Shown piece after piece: positions 1 to 29,030 of a DNA stretch of 64,000 nt (the stretch's first letter is position 1; each line of letters opens with the position of its first letter). The notes under the pieces are model-generated. The model ran no database searches, was not told the DNA's origin, and was given only the letters and a program-made list of their open reading frames with translations. The stretch covers positions 496,001 to 560,000 of the forward strand of contig BQMF02000181.1 of NCBI GenBank assembly GCA_027922465.2, written 5' to 3'. The DNA comes from Turritopsis dohrnii (taxonomy: Eukaryota; Cnidaria; Hydrozoa; Anthoathecata; Oceaniidae). Both the position numbers and the translations under genes were made by a program.

Positions 1-3000
1 CTCGGCTTATTGTAGACCAAGGTATGGAGAAGTTAACAGATGCGTCTGCTTTGATGGATGATAGGAGAACGCTCTCCTGATGATCTCCGTATTCGAGTGC
101 TGATGCTGTATCGGTCGAAGTGGGGTATCTGGACATTGCATCAGCGGCAAGGTTTGACTTGCCAGGCATGTGATGGATCTTGAAATACCATGGCAACGTG
201 CGTTGTTTGAGACGGAACAAACGACTGTTTTGGATTTCGTCAAGACTACGATCACCCAACAGCTTCGTTAGAGGCTTATGGTCCGTAACCACTATAAGGT
301 CATCACATCCCTGAGTGAAAAAGCGGGTCTGTTCAAGAGCCCATGCAACTGCCAGGGCTTCGCCTTCGACTGGGGCGTACCGTTCTTCAGCTGACTGTAG
401 GAATCTTGAGCCAGCTAGAGCAATACGCCAGCCACTTTCACAGCAGTCGGGTTTATCAGACGGGCAACTGCAGTGTTTTTGCAAAAGGTAGTAACCAATC
501 CCTCTCTTGGACCAGTCAGGCCGAAGGCAAGTCTTACGATGTGGGTCGAATATTGATATGCCATCATGAATGGCATTTACGATGGCTTCTTTGGAGGCGC
601 GGAAGGCTTTGTTTAACTCATCATCCCAAGTGAATGGGTGCTTCTTCTCTGATAAGAATAGTCAGAATGGAGCCATGATGTCACGGAGCTGGGCGTAATG
701 GGCAACTTGGTTGACGAGGCCGAACCAGCTTTTTATGTCTGTTGTAGATGATGGTGTTGGAAAGTTGCGAATGGCACTGAAGTATTTTGGGAGTGGATCA
801 ATCTTATCCTGTGAAATGCGGAATCCGGCGAAATCGACCACACGTTCTGCAAACTGAAACTTCAACGGATTAAGGACGATACCAGATTCACCTGTTGTAG
901 TGAGGAAATCTATCGTCCTCCACCAATGTGTCGCCAAGTCGAAGTCGTAGTGTAAAGTGTCATCGACAACTCTTTCTTTTCTCTCAAAGTCGGATAGAAT
1001 CGCGTCAAAACGACGATTGAAAGCATCACCGGATGAGACATACCCTTGAATGCCGCGTTTGTAGCGCCATAGGAGTATGAGAAAGGTCCCATTTGGAATT
1101 CATCAAACTTTTTGCAGGAAAGTCTTATAAAAATGTTTGAAAGAACGAGGCATGACGTAATTTTATGCTCACTGACCCAAGCAAATTTAACAAGGTTTTC
1201 ACCATGAATTTTGCTCTTCCAAATGGGACCTTTCTCATAGTGATAGTCCGATTCTCGCAACGGGACAAGATGGTACCCGTTCCATGCATCAGTCACTGTC
1301 TTCCATGTGTTGGCACAGGCACACGACGCGCTACATGAAACGGGGATTCTGAATTATGCGTCTCTCGTTTACAATATTTGTTCAGGGGAGAGAGATCCAC
1401 TGTTCGGCGGGGTGACCCATCATGTTTGCGTGTGATCACCATGCGGTGGCACCATGTAACTGGTTCCCCATATGGTACTCGTTCCAGAATCCCGGGTGAT
1501 TCATCGCGCAGGAGTCCATCATGAACTTCCTTCTCCCAGTGCACTGGAATTGGTATGGCTTCATGGCGAGCGAAAGGTTGTGTGTCCTCCTTAAGGTGTA
1601 TCTCGAGAGGGGGTCCAGACATCTCCGTGTGGGCACGTGTTAAATGTTGAGCTGGAGTACCGTTGCAGCAACCATTCTTTCATCTTTGTGTTGTTCTCTG
1701 GACAACAAGGAAACGGGAGTTGCGAAGGACGCGATGGTACCTTCTGACGTTTAGGGCATTCACACGGAGAAGTTGTCTCTGCTACGCCGCCCTGTTTGAT
1801 CGAGTTGATAGATCCTTTGTCGAGTGAGACATCATTGGAGCGCTTGTCGGTGAGAGCGCATCCTGGTGTTGGAAAGTCTTTCTGGAGCATACCCAGTTCC
1901 ATCATCGTCGAGTTGCACAGGTAGAAACCATCAATGTCGTCGCTGAGGTAGACCATTGATTTTGCGGTGATGGTTGATCCATCGGCACAATTGCCCGTCA
2001 GTGTTGCGAAAAAGGCACCAGTAATATTGATGGGAGATCTGTTGGCAGCATGGAGGTTCAGTAGGACTGGAGAGATGTCCTTCTTTGAGAAACCAGCACC
2101 TAAGTACTCTTTCATAGACCACACGTCGGATTGGGCGCCAGAGTCAGTGATGGCAGGCACTTGGGTGGAGATAGTGGAGTGTTCAGGTGTTACAGTCAAG
2201 GGAGTGCGAGGGTGGTTTTTAATTCTCGCTCGGCGCCAAGCTCCTTTTGTGAACAATAGATGTGGTAAGGCTACAGATGTTGCTATGGAGGGATCATCGG
2301 GTCTCTTACCCTGATGAGTAGAAACTGTGGAGATTTGGCCAACTGGAGAAACGATTTCAGCTGATAACAATGCGTGGGTAACTTTGTCGATCGAAGGGTC
2401 TGGATGATGTCGCCTATCCCTCTGCCAGCAGTCTTCGCATCTGTCGTGTGGTTTCTTGTTCCAGCCCCGAGACTTTTTCGTAAAAAGGCGAAATGTCTTC
2501 TGGCAGTCAGGACATGTTCCCATTTTCTCTTTCTCGATTGGAGTTGGCGAGCTGGAGCGCTTCTGACTCATCACTTGCTTCGAATGTCTACGGTAAGACG
2601 ATATGGCAGACATATTGGATAGATTGTTGGCGTCTCTTGCTGTCTCTCGAGATTCCACAAATGCCACTATCTGATTGAAAGGCTTGGTGAGGATGTTCTC
2701 GGTGCTAAGTGCCTCCCGACGGATGTCTGAGTCCATTATACCATTCAGAAGAACGTCCTTGATCATCTCATCGGTGTAGTACGTGGAACCGGTGACAGCG
2801 GTGTGGCAGTCTGGGCAGCTGCTATTGAATGGAGTGCGAAATTCGCAAGTCTCAGCCTTACCTTGAACACGGGCTGCGTATGTACGAAACGATTCTTCTG
2901 GGCGTTGTACCTGCCATCTGAGAGAGTTGTGAGTGCAGGACGCCGAGGGCGACAGGGACTACAGCTAAGGACTTCAGTATACGTAAGGCATCAACAATTT

Positions 3001-3340
3001 GTAGGCTTGTGAAGTTTGGATGGGCACGAAGAATTATGTCACCCAATTCATCTGTTGTGCACTCAAGTAGTTGAGTTGGGGCATCCGTATCGGTGATTGA
3101 GGATCCTGTGCAAAAGGTTGACCAACGACGAGTGAATGCATTCCACTCCTCACCAGTTATATTTGGATTCACCTTCGGTCGAATCAGCTTAGGAGCACGA
3201 GCAGCAGTTGAAGGCTGTGAAGGGGCTAACTGGTGGACCAATGTATGAGCATTGAGGAGAGCTGCAGCAGCTACTGCCTCGTGGGGGCCCGTTGAGTACA
3301 AACAGTCTGGAAATGGGCACTTTAAGTCGATTGTGGCCAT
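1..3340 (-). mobile_element. Decayed Ty3/gypsy LTR retrotransposon, gag-pol, truncated at the left edge
   Basis: Read on the minus strand. Gag starts at 3340 with a C2H2-like finger (CPFPDC, then a His pair) and continues to about 2650. A zinc-knuckle-like CPDC...CEDC pair lies near 2420-2510. An aspartic-protease DSGA site is near 2140. Reverse transcriptase follows at about 1600-700 (RKHDGSPRRTVDLSPLNK, later FQFAERVVDFAGFRIS). RNase H is at about 640-130 (DWSKRGIGYYLLQK, TDHKPLTKLLGD, HMPGKSNLAADAMSRYP). Integrase would lie beyond position 1. The copy is dead: gag changes frame near 2930, the frame changes again near 1630, and the RT is broken by a foldback insertion at about 1078-1238. 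Element identity comes from domain order and motifs; an LTR could not be delimited in 3341-3700. Confidence 0.9.
1078..1238. repeat. Small inverted-repeat (foldback) insertion inside the gypsy reverse transcriptase
   Basis: A stretch of about 20 bases reading gagaaaggtcccatttgga at 1078 recurs as its reverse complement at 1217-1238. About 120 unrelated bases lie between the two. The RT frame is recognisable on both sides but not between them. No target duplication could be assigned. Confidence 0.6.
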
Positions 3341-3876
3341 CTTTCAAGCGTAGTGTCAAACAGAAACTCAATGTCACTGATCAATAGGTAAAGGAGTAGA
3401 ACATGGAGAAAACCTCATTGATTCAAGACTGTGGTATATTTATCACTAGAAATCAATGTTCTACTCTAAAATACAAACAGAAGAATATGTTAATATACAT
3501 GCTCATGGACAATAATAGGGTAGAGGTACTATGCACAGGCAAGGAAAGATTCCACCAATGAGTTGTCCTGTGAATGTCTTCTCTACATATCTTTTTGACG
3601 ACTTCAGCGAACGTTTTTCTTAGGTCTGTACCACTATCACCATTTTCCCTAGGAAAGCTTGGAAAAAGTTAAAATCATTTCAACTTTCGCTTGGAACGGA
3701 CCGGAACAGAGTTTCCGTTCCGATCCGTTTCGAGGTAAAAATATGCAAGTGGAAATTCAGCTTAAAGAGAAAATCCAGTGAAATGATAACTATAATGGAA
3801 AACAGTCGTCCGCGCGGAGAAATAGAACCACGAGACGAAAAAGGCAATACGTCGCTCAGCTCAAGATACTTCTAAA
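3341..3876. promoter_or_regulatory. Retroelement 5' flank and presumed DHX15 promoter region
   Basis: No coding exon is seen. The left part should hold the 5' untranslated region or LTR of the minus-strand retrotransposon. The right part lies directly upstream of the DHX15 start codon and presumably holds its promoter. A short inverted repeat around 3698-3728 (cggaac...gttccg) is visible. No TATA box or other element is convincing. Confidence 0.3.
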
Positions 3877-20153
<16,277 letters not shown>

Positions 20154-20629
20154 TTGGTTGAAAGAGTCTCACCTGACGCACTGTATATCCTCAATATAAA
20201 CTCTCATGAATTGTCGAGAAGACACTGACGTCAGCCAAGCTTATGTTTATTAAATATTGACGTTTTACTGACGTCACCAGCAAACGTATAGAAAAGATCA
20301 TGATAAACAAACTGCGTGAAACGACTAGGGATCGTATCGTATCGAATGTTATTTGAACGACTTCAACTTGATAAGGGCGTGACAATGGTGTTCGATTCGT
20401 TTCACAGAAGGTCTTTGCAATGTTTTTGTGCAATCTGTTTTTGGTTGAGATTAAACTAATGTCATGGTCTTGAAATATAGAGCTGTTTCCTCATCTTTTT
20501 GTTGTTTTGTATGTGGCGTATGTTCTTCCCTTTAAGTTTTAGTCTATTATATGTTGGTTGTGATTTGTCCGGTGCTGAGTCATCATTACGTCAACTCAAC
20601 GATTATTTTCTCTTTTTGATGAGGAAACG
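20154..20629 (+). other. DHX15 3' flank and untranslated region
   Basis: Sequence after the DHX15 stop. An attaaa poly(A)-signal variant near 20451 is the best visible candidate for the transcript end. Nothing else is recognised. Confidence 0.35.
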
Positions 20630-20753
20630 ATGAAAACATTTTTGTTGATTTTAGTGTTTTTAGTTTTTCCTTCTTGTAATGGAGAAGAAAATCTCCTATC
20701 CAGTCCTTCTGCGATGAATGGTGGATATTACAACCAACCCATTTCTCTGGCAG
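20630..20753 (+). CDS. Possible first exon encoding a signal peptide, gene otherwise not found
   Basis: ATG followed by a classic secretion signal (MKTFLLILVFLVFPSCNG), about 23 further residues, then a strong splice donor (gca/gtaagt at 20753/20754). Downstream of the donor the open frame continues but looks non-coding. No partner exon is recognised on this strand before 28950. It could be a real exon of an unidentified secreted or membrane protein, or chance. Confidence 0.3.
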
Positions 20754-21113
20754 TAAGTCCATTATCCAGTTTGACTTTGACCAGTAAAGCCAACCGTTTC
20801 AGATGGGCACCCAGGACTAAAAATGACTTGACGGCCTTTTTTTTACGCCTCTCCATAATAATGTTAATTCAATGTATCGGCATTTATATGTTTACTTGTG
20901 AGAGTGGGACTTCTGGATTTCTGGAAAATAGATATGATAAGGGGCCGCTTAAAATAGTTAAGTTATTTTACAACGCCGGCTATGGATTGTTCATATCTTT
21001 TTAAAACCGTGCGCAAATATCTCTGGGATCGACGTTAGATATTCTTCCCTGGTAGCCAGACTAAAAATAATTGTTTGGTGTAAAAAAAAATTGAGCTTTG
21101 ATTCATAGCAGAT

Positions 21114-21500
21114 CTTTCCCGAAATTCTGTTTAAACACCGTGTTATAGCCTAGCCTCTAAGTTTCGCCTCCTTTTCAAATTCTTAATTACTTCTAATTAT
21201 TCCACTGGGAACTGAAAGAACGAGCAACTTGATAACTCGGCATTTAAACAGAAATTCGGGAAAGGTGTATTCGGCAAGTTATTTACTTTGGGTAATAGAC
21301 ATTTTCGGAAAATACGTCACAACAGATCTTGCCTCGCTTTCAAACCATATAATAACGACATTGGTGTGTTTTGAAAAGAAATGATACCCGAGGGCAAAAT
21401 GTTACACGAACTTCTTTTATCATTCTTAATTACGTAAGTAATTTAAAACATTAAGGCAAGACCTGCTGTGACGTAGTTTCCGGAAAGGTCTATCCCGTTC
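21114..21500. repeat. Two inverted repeats between DHX15 and the Sprouty-family gene
   Basis: A 21-bp perfect inverted pair: tttcccgaaattctgtttaa at 21114-21134 against its complement at 21243-21263. A second imperfect pair of about 45 bp, containing tacgtcacaacagatcttgc, lies at 21291-21337 with its complement near 21450-21497. They look like small foldback or MITE remnants. No target duplication was identified. Confidence 0.6.
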
Positions 21501-21951
21501 GGAAATTCGCATTGAACTCAAACTGAAATTTTCGAGCCATCAAATATTTCTGTACGTTCTGGGTCAGTTGCAAATTCAATCCAAGTCCGCTTGTTCTTTT
21601 GAAAGATTTCATTTCGTTATAAATATGAAAGTAAACATATGTACAAACACAACCGACACAAACCATCATAAACCGTGCTCAAACATAATATCGAGCACCA
21701 ACGTTAAAAATGAAAGAGGAAGGGTGTAGTTGACTACGGTATGGAGGAGGATGGCATTTGGAATACATTTCAAAACATCTCTCGAGGAGATATTCAAAAG
21801 GGATCTTCAAATCGCATAACGGAAAAATAGCAAAATTTTTTCTTAGTAATTCTTTATTACTGAGATTGGAGCAATTCATCATTATGAAATTCTCTGGCCA
21901 TAAATTTAGGTGCAGAAGAGAAAGAGGGAATTCGCAAAGAATTATGGGTCG

Positions 21952-23055
21952 CTACTCTAACAGGATTTTTCGTTCCTTCTTCTTTCGCCTTTTCTTTTTT
22001 CTTGATTCGTGAATTGAAAGGCAGCATTTCATTGGTGGATAGAATATAAGACACGGGAAAAACAATACCATGACCCCTATTACTAACCATCGACCACAGC
22101 ATTTTGGGCTCGGTTCGTTGCACGAGCAGGGATTATCTGCCAAATTATTGTCCGTATCGACATCTTTAGTATGATAAAAAGCAGAACGCACACAAACAAA
22201 GCAGGTACATATTTCTACAGCATTTTCAATTTGATATCTTGTTGAACCTTTTTTACATTTTCCTCCTGGGGAATGACCCACCTCACCTTTCAGCCTTTCA
22301 TCGTCACAAGGGCTAAAATGCAGACCACTGGAATTATTACAAGTCAGTTTTTCAGCATATTTCTGCATGTTTCGTTCCTGTCGCTGGCTGTTGAGATAGT
22401 TTGGTCGCCATGAACTCGGTAGAGATTTAGACCGGACAGATTCTGTATCGGAATCCTTGCAATCCTCACTTAGTGACGTATAACCCTCGTCCCGAGTCTT
22501 CAATACTTGAAATCTACTAAAATGTCCGGATGAACTTGCACAACGTTCGATTTGAGGTGAACAATTCGATAGAGGTCTCGTCGGTTGACTTAAGGGTCGC
22601 TTAATTTCGTCCGTCTTTTCTTGAGTACGGCTTGTTGTATTTTGTTTTCCGGTCGTTGCAAACTTTTTCGCTGAGCGTGGACTGTGTAAATCACGCCACT
22701 TCTGTATTCGTTGCTTATCCACGTGGACAGGATAGATGTGTTCGCTTATGTTCACCACAACTACATGCGAGTCTGTGTGAGAACTAGTTCTTTTAAGATG
22801 GTCCAACGTCTCCATAGAATCCAAGCTGAGACCATTTGTTCTGAATACGGTTCCATTTTCAACGGTTAGTAAGTTTCTGCGAGCGTAACCCGTGGAGCCA
22901 CCGGAGTTATCACGAGAAGAACTCGAAGTGCTACTTTCAGATCTGATTTGACGAATGATAGTGGGCTTCTCACCCGGTTCGCCAGCTTTCACCCATAACA
23001 ACTCGTCATTTTCTCCTTCATCATCCAAATTCGGCAAGCATTTCATTACATCCAT
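21952..23055 (-). CDS. Sprouty/Spred-family protein, intronless, 367 aa
   Basis: Sprouty and Spred proteins are membrane-associated inhibitors of RTK-Ras-MAPK signalling. The C-terminal part (about aa 280-345) carries the hallmark half of the cysteine-rich SPR domain: ICTCFVCVRSAFYH, DNNLADNPCSC, KCCGRWLVIGVMVLFFPCL and a closing CCLSI. The usual N-terminal half of the domain is reduced to GGKCKK. A basic KKKRRKKK tail (about aa 352-362) replaces the usual cysteine tail. The first 270 residues are low-complexity, rich in Ser, Thr and Arg; I see no EVH1 domain. A DEGYTSLS tyrosine site recalls the phosphotyrosine motif of Sprouty without its conserved proline. The start is supported by an in-frame stop 27 bases upstream of the ATG. 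A single coding exon fits vertebrate Sprouty genes. Family call firm; orthology uncertain. Confidence 0.85.
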   Translation of the reverse strand: MDVMKCLPNLDDEGENDELLWVKAGEPGEKPTIIRQIRSESSTSSSSRDNSGGSTGYARRNLLTVENGTVFRTNGLSLDSMETLDHLKRTSSHTDSHVVVVNISEHIYPVHVDKQRIQKWRDLHSPRSAKKFATTGKQNTTSRTQEKTDEIKRPLSQPTRPLSNCSPQIERCASSSGHFSRFQVLKTRDEGYTSLSEDCKDSDTESVRSKSLPSSWRPNYLNSQRQERNMQKYAEKLTCNNSSGLHFSPCDDERLKGEVGHSPGGKCKKGSTRYQIENAVEICTCFVCVRSAFYHTKDVDTDNNLADNPCSCNEPSPKCCGRWLVIGVMVLFFPCLIFYPPMKCCLSIHESRKKKRRKKKERKILLE

Positions 23056-26000
23056 TCTGCTATGATCAGTATAAAGTCACCATCATGCTTTTGCTCATGT
23101 AAACATTTTTTTCTTTGCTAATTGTCAAAATGTTATTTCATACCAAGACTAATTATGTCTCAACAGCTTTATCTCTCTTGCTGATATCCTTCTTAAATCG
23201 TTCGTTCGTCTGTCATTATATAGACATAAATATGTTTCAAAACAACGAATGCACACCTCGTAAATGCTATGCTTTCTTCTCTGGGATGCACTGTATTTCT
23301 TTGTTTAACTTACTAAATAAACATATTAGTAAACTCGTTTAATTTCTCAGACATTATTTCAGAAGTCGTCTCCTTACAAATTAACACTTATTCAAACTCG
23401 TTCACGGGCTGTCATATCTAACAGCCTTATTATATACACAGAAATCCATTCATATGAAAATGTTTACCTAGTTTGATACGATCAATTTTGAGAAATAATA
23501 ATAGAAGTAAATCTCGCCATTAAACGGCAGAAAATTTAACACAAACAATGAGGCTCGATGATGTTGTAGAATCCAGAAAATTCCCTGCAACAGAGAGCAG
23601 GGAATAACCATTCATACAAAAATAATCTGAAAGGTTAAAAATCACTCTCCGTCTTGCATGTTATTTTTTTCGTCATTATTAATTCGTAAATCTGCTATAA
23701 TGACTTCCGATTACAAAAACGATTTCATAGATACTCGTTGTATGTTCAATGTTGGACACACCACAAATACTCAGCATAAATTTTCCTCTCTCAGTTGGAC
23801 GACAAATGTGAGCTTATTGAAATCCACGTCAAAGATACTCAGAAAGAAAAAAAGGTTTTCCCCTTGCATCAATTTCCTACTCACAGATTATAAACAGATA
23901 CACGCATCCTTCGTAAGTATGTTTAAACATCAAATCAAATAGAGTCGAAAGTATATATCGGACAAAAGTACAGAGCATAACAAAAAGCTACTAGAAACCT
24001 GGTTAATCATACACCAATTATACTTGGATTTCGCTTGGAGACTTTAATTAAGCAAACATGTCTTAATTAGTTTTCCTTAACGATGATACCGTTTGCAAAC
24101 TGGTTCTTCTGCTATCTCCAGGACAAAACATCTTCTAAGAAAAAAATTTAAAAGAGCCCTTTTTCTTATTAGTTTTTAGAAATAGCAGATTGTTATTTCT
24201 ATAAGGCCCTTGCCTTTTCCAATGAACAACAAAAAAAATAAAGTTTTCAAAGTAAACACAATTAAAGCCTAAACATTCAACAAGAGAAATATGTACAGCA
24301 AATAAAAATGATTTATATATTGCTAGTCTCAGAAAATGTATGAAACACAAGAAAGTTCTTTGTAAATTAAACTGGAATACTTAAGCTTCTTAGTTTATTT
24401 GAAGTGATTGATTTTTAGTTGAAAACACAATAAGAATGGGTTGGTGATATTTGATTTTAACGATGTGAAATTTACACATACAAAATAAAAGAAACGGAAT
24501 GAATGGAGGCGATTGTCAATCTATAGTAATGAAAGAAAAATTATAAAATCAAATTAGATTGCAAAGGGTTCAATTTATTCCCATTGCAGTGAAATGCTCA
24601 AATATCATTGCTCAAACAACAGCATACAGTAACTGTCTAACCGTTTAATCTCAGATTTCTAGTATTATAGAAAGTTTTAGCTTTTTACTATGACATGATT
24701 ATGTGAAGATAACGGTTAAAGTTTGTTTCTCTAGATGTTCTCATCTTGTAAGTTGAATGAAACTTATTTCTCTCTCATAAAAAACGTTTTTAAGGTAGCT
24801 ATAATATCAGACAGAATTGGCATAAACAACAAAGAAATTTATAAATATATTTATTTGCAACCATGTGTAAAAAGTCTGTTGTTTTCCCAGTAAAAAGTAA
24901 GTAAAGTAAATATCCTCATTTTTTTTTTAAAAAAAAGCGTTTCCATTTTTCTCATTCTTGTTAAGGAACTAAAAGATCGTTAAAATCTTTTTAGTTCACA
25001 ATGTCTTTTTCTTGTTTTTGTATTTTATTATGTTCCAATTACACAACGGCAGAGAAAAAGAAAAAAAAAACAAACAAATTCGATATCAGCAAGTTCAACC
25101 ATGGAAAAAAAAAACACAAAAAGTCCCAAACGCAAGACATTTTCCAAATGTAAATTTTTTCCCCAGTAATAATTCAACGAAAATCATTAAAGAAATTGAT
25201 AACAAACATAGCTAATAATGATTCACACTGCATAACTTTTGCAGAAATAATTGAATTCACTTAATCCATAGAAAACGTGAAGGAAAAAAAATTTTTTTTT
25301 TACTCAACAGTTTATTTACTTACTCGCTCAGATCTGTCAATATTTACGTATTGTTTTAGTTTGAGGAATTCGCCAAGATTGACATATATCTTTTCCAACT
25401 AGTTCATTCTTAAATATCACCTCAAAAATCACATCATATATGTTCCATTCATCTGAATGCTTTTAATAAACAAACACGTGGTACAAGAAAAAAATTATGT
25501 ACATATAAAAAATCTTTCATTCATTTCAAATTAAACTGTGCAGCATGTTTCAATCACAAATGTTGACAAAAATTAAATGATGTTCTTGGAGAACAAGAGA
25601 GTCTTGAGTTCTACAGCCCTGCTAAAGCATTTATTTTTGACAGAAGAAAAGAGTTTTATGATAGAGGAAGCTATGGCATTCATCTTATTTTTAATATTAT
25701 TCGCTTTTTTGACAAGCACATCCGTTTTATAATGAAAGCGGTTTCTTGTTCAACATGATCTTATTACAATTTAAACCGGGGGTTTGGTTTATTCTGTCAT
25801 TTACATTTTTAGTCTCCCTTTTTATTTATTTATTATTTATTTATTGAATACGAGAGTCTTTTTGTTAGTATTCCAATCTTTTACTCGATTCTTTGCTCTT
25901 TCATCCAAAAATGTTTCAACAACAACCAGGGAAGATATTTTGAAAATTTTTTTTTATTTTGGAATTTAAAATGTTTTACAACAAAATGTATTTTTCAGAA

Positions 26001-29000
26001 TAATTCAGATATAGTCTGGTGACGAAGTAGTTGAGACTGTTACTACTACCACATTTAAATTCAGATGTTAGAGATTTTACCCCCGGTTTAGATTGCTAAA
26101 ATAAGAAAGTTGGTAAAACAAAACCTGTCCTTTTTTATTTCCGGGATACTATTTTATCATCGAAATAAACTTTTCGAGTGAATCGGACGGATTGATATCC
26201 AGGATGTCGTTCCGACGAGTCTCGGGACGTGACGTCGCTGCCGTTCTATTATTTCATAATGTTTTTCAGTAAACAGATTTTTGCTACAATACCTAACAGT
26301 CACATATTTATGGAGGATGTCAGTTTGATTTTTTCAATAAAATGGCCACCGGTTTCATCACTAATTTTTTGAAGTAAATATAAAATCATGTCAATAATAT
26401 AAACCTCGATACCAGATCCTTTTTACTTACTCGCTCCAATATATGAAGTCAGTGACAGTGTGGGATAGGGAAGGAGGACTGGCCTCAAGGTTATTACGGT
26501 GAACGAACATTTGAACATCCTGGAAATTTTCTTTTGATTTTTACGACAATTTTTTGTTCTGCCATTATTGATAAATCAAACAATGAAATAAAAAAAGCTC
26601 GAAATATTTCTTTCCTATGAATCTGTCATTTAACACTTTTGTATACTGTATATAAGAACAGTAGACTCTGAAGAAGCCCCGAAGGTTGCTGATGTTTTCA
26701 ATTCTGAAGTTCAAAATCTAGAATTCGAAAAACATCCTTTAAGAAACTCTTCCTAGACGCCATTTTTTTTCCAGATATCTCTTATATTCTTATCTTATGG
26801 AATATTTTGTTATAAGCAAATGTTTAACAGGTTTTAAACATGAACTAATTATATGGAGAACTGAAGGTTGCACTATGCTGATGTCAGCTGAAATAAAACA
26901 ATTGGGAAATGGTCTGGGAATGAGCAGCTGTTTATTATTTATTTGTTTTGTTTATTATCCTCACAAGAAACCTGTTGAAACACTTTTTTCTCGACCTTAT
27001 GATATAGTTCATCTTTAACTTTCCGACCTTCAACAAAGCAATATGTTCATACATCCTCTTTGTTCTCATACAAAGAAGACGTGATGTGTTCAATGTAAAA
27101 TTTGTCGTTCAGTACCAATTTTTGTGTCAAATGGATGTCAAAAGCTACGTTTTGTATATCTGTATATCTGTTAGGAATGTTAGTCCTTAATACTAATTTA
27201 TTTATTTATTTTTTGTATTTTTTTTCAAATAACACACGTTCGACGGCTTTTGGAGCTGTTCTTTCATCCCTCTCGTTGTATGTACAGAAAAGCAATTCAT
27301 TTCATATGGGTTTAGGATGTAGCTACACGCTTTTTTAATAGGAATACACTTTATCAGAATGTTCAAAATGAAATTGGCCAAAAAGTTAAGAATATTGCCA
27401 TCTTAAGATTTTGTGAGCTCAAAATTTATTTTGTTTTGATAAAATAAATACACAATTTTATGATTTAAAAGCTTTTCGGCTTACGCCATCTTCAGTAAAA
27501 CAAAATTTGAAACAACTCTCGTATAAAACAAGCTGTTTATCGAGCACTACACAAATGTGTAGCTAATCTGATGATTTTGCGCTTATTAGAAAATAACAAA
27601 TTTTCCTCAGCCTAGATCCAATATGTAATATCGGGAAATCGGAAATCACGGCATTTTTTATTAGCTAGAGGCTGGAGGCCTAGCCTAGTTTTCATCAGAT
27701 AATGGATTAATTATAAATGTTTTTGAGCTTTTCTTTCTTTCTTTGTGAATAAGAAGGATATTTACAATATTTACATAGTCTTCCTGTGACTATGCATTGA
27801 CTCGGATCGGGAAGAAGAGGAAGACGTAGAAATAGAGACCAACTAATATTCAAATATCATATTTGAGATTACTTATGTTATGTACATACACGCGTTAGGA
27901 ACGGCCTTAAGAATGTCTTAACAATATATTAGGATGATTCTGACTAAAAAGCTAAGAATATTCATCATGAAACGAAAAAAACACTATTCTTATAAAAAAA
28001 AAAGCGTGGTGAAATTATTCAGTTGGCGATGTCAGAGATCAGAGATATAAAAATAAGTGATACTCAAAGGAATAGGTGAAAAATAAAATGAGGATGAATG
28101 GATGAATGTTGGGAAATGTCGTAATCATATGCGGGGAAATCAGATCTAAACAGTTTAGAAGGTAAAGAAGAAGAAGCTCCGATTACTTTTTCTTTAAAAA
28201 CAACAATTAAAGTAGAAGAGATCGACATTTATCAGTTGAAAAAAATATTTATTCCCCCTGGTTATTCTTGAAATGGGCCTTACAAGCGCATTCAGACTTT
28301 GATTTGATTGATATTTGATTCAATATTTAATTCGCCAATATTTTAGATTGCATAGTTGTAAAGGAATATTTGGTGGTACCTCCTACAAATATTTTTTGTT
28401 TCATATTTTAACATGATTCAAAAAGATATTATTTATCATAAAGTATTGATACAGAACACTCCATTTGACCAGTGTCTTAAGGCTTAAAGCTTGGTCGGCA
28501 CTAGAGCGATAGTGAACACTTGAAATTACGCTGAAGGTTTTTCCTTCTTCCGAGGCTTGATCGCTCGATCATACACAAATTATGTGGACAGTCAGTATAG
28601 CAATTTTAAATAACATGAAAATGTTGATCCGTTATATTTTTGTTTATTGTCCCCGCAGCGAGCGTAAGCGAGCGAGGAGGCATAGTAGTTTCACGAGATA
28701 GGCGAATGTCAGTTTCCGATTTTGTTCATCATATCTTCATCATCATCCTCCAACTTTCATGTTGACGTTACACGGTGGTATACAATTATTAGCTGACTTT
28801 GCTTTTTTTCCATGTCAAAGCATGACACCGTAGGTGGGAGACAGAATGTTTATTTTCCTAATTTATTATTATATTATACTATGTTATTTAGGAAGTTCGT
28901 ATGCTTAGACATTTTTCATATTACTTTTGTGTTGTTTTTGTGAAGTGAACGACAAGGATTTTAAAGCACAGCTTCAAATCTGGAATTTTGTCCACCATTT

Positions 29001-29030
29001 TTCAAATCGCGGATACGCGAGGTGTTTGGA
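23056..29030. other. Long AT-rich intergenic stretch
   Basis: I find no convincing exon, RNA gene or complete transposon. Open frames are short and of low complexity. Visible scraps: a palindromic ttccctgc...gcagggaa at 23580-23605, homopurine/poly-T tracts around 24917 and 25290, and a GC-rich island at 28650-28680 (ccccgcagcgagcg) that looks like a fragment of a dispersed repeat. The left end should contain the promoter of the Sprouty-family gene. Confidence 0.4.

Noticed and set aside
26203..26280. ATG with basic residues (MSFRRVSGRDVAAV) in a GC-richer patch
   Set aside because: Stop after about 22 codons and no usable donor, so not supported as an exon.
23658..27338. Several 60-95 codon frames in the large spacer
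   Set aside because: AT-biased, low complexity, no splice context or motif.
29022..29030. Upstream start for the small ORF at 29.0 kb
   Set aside because: That position is GTG, not ATG; the first real ATG is at 29031.
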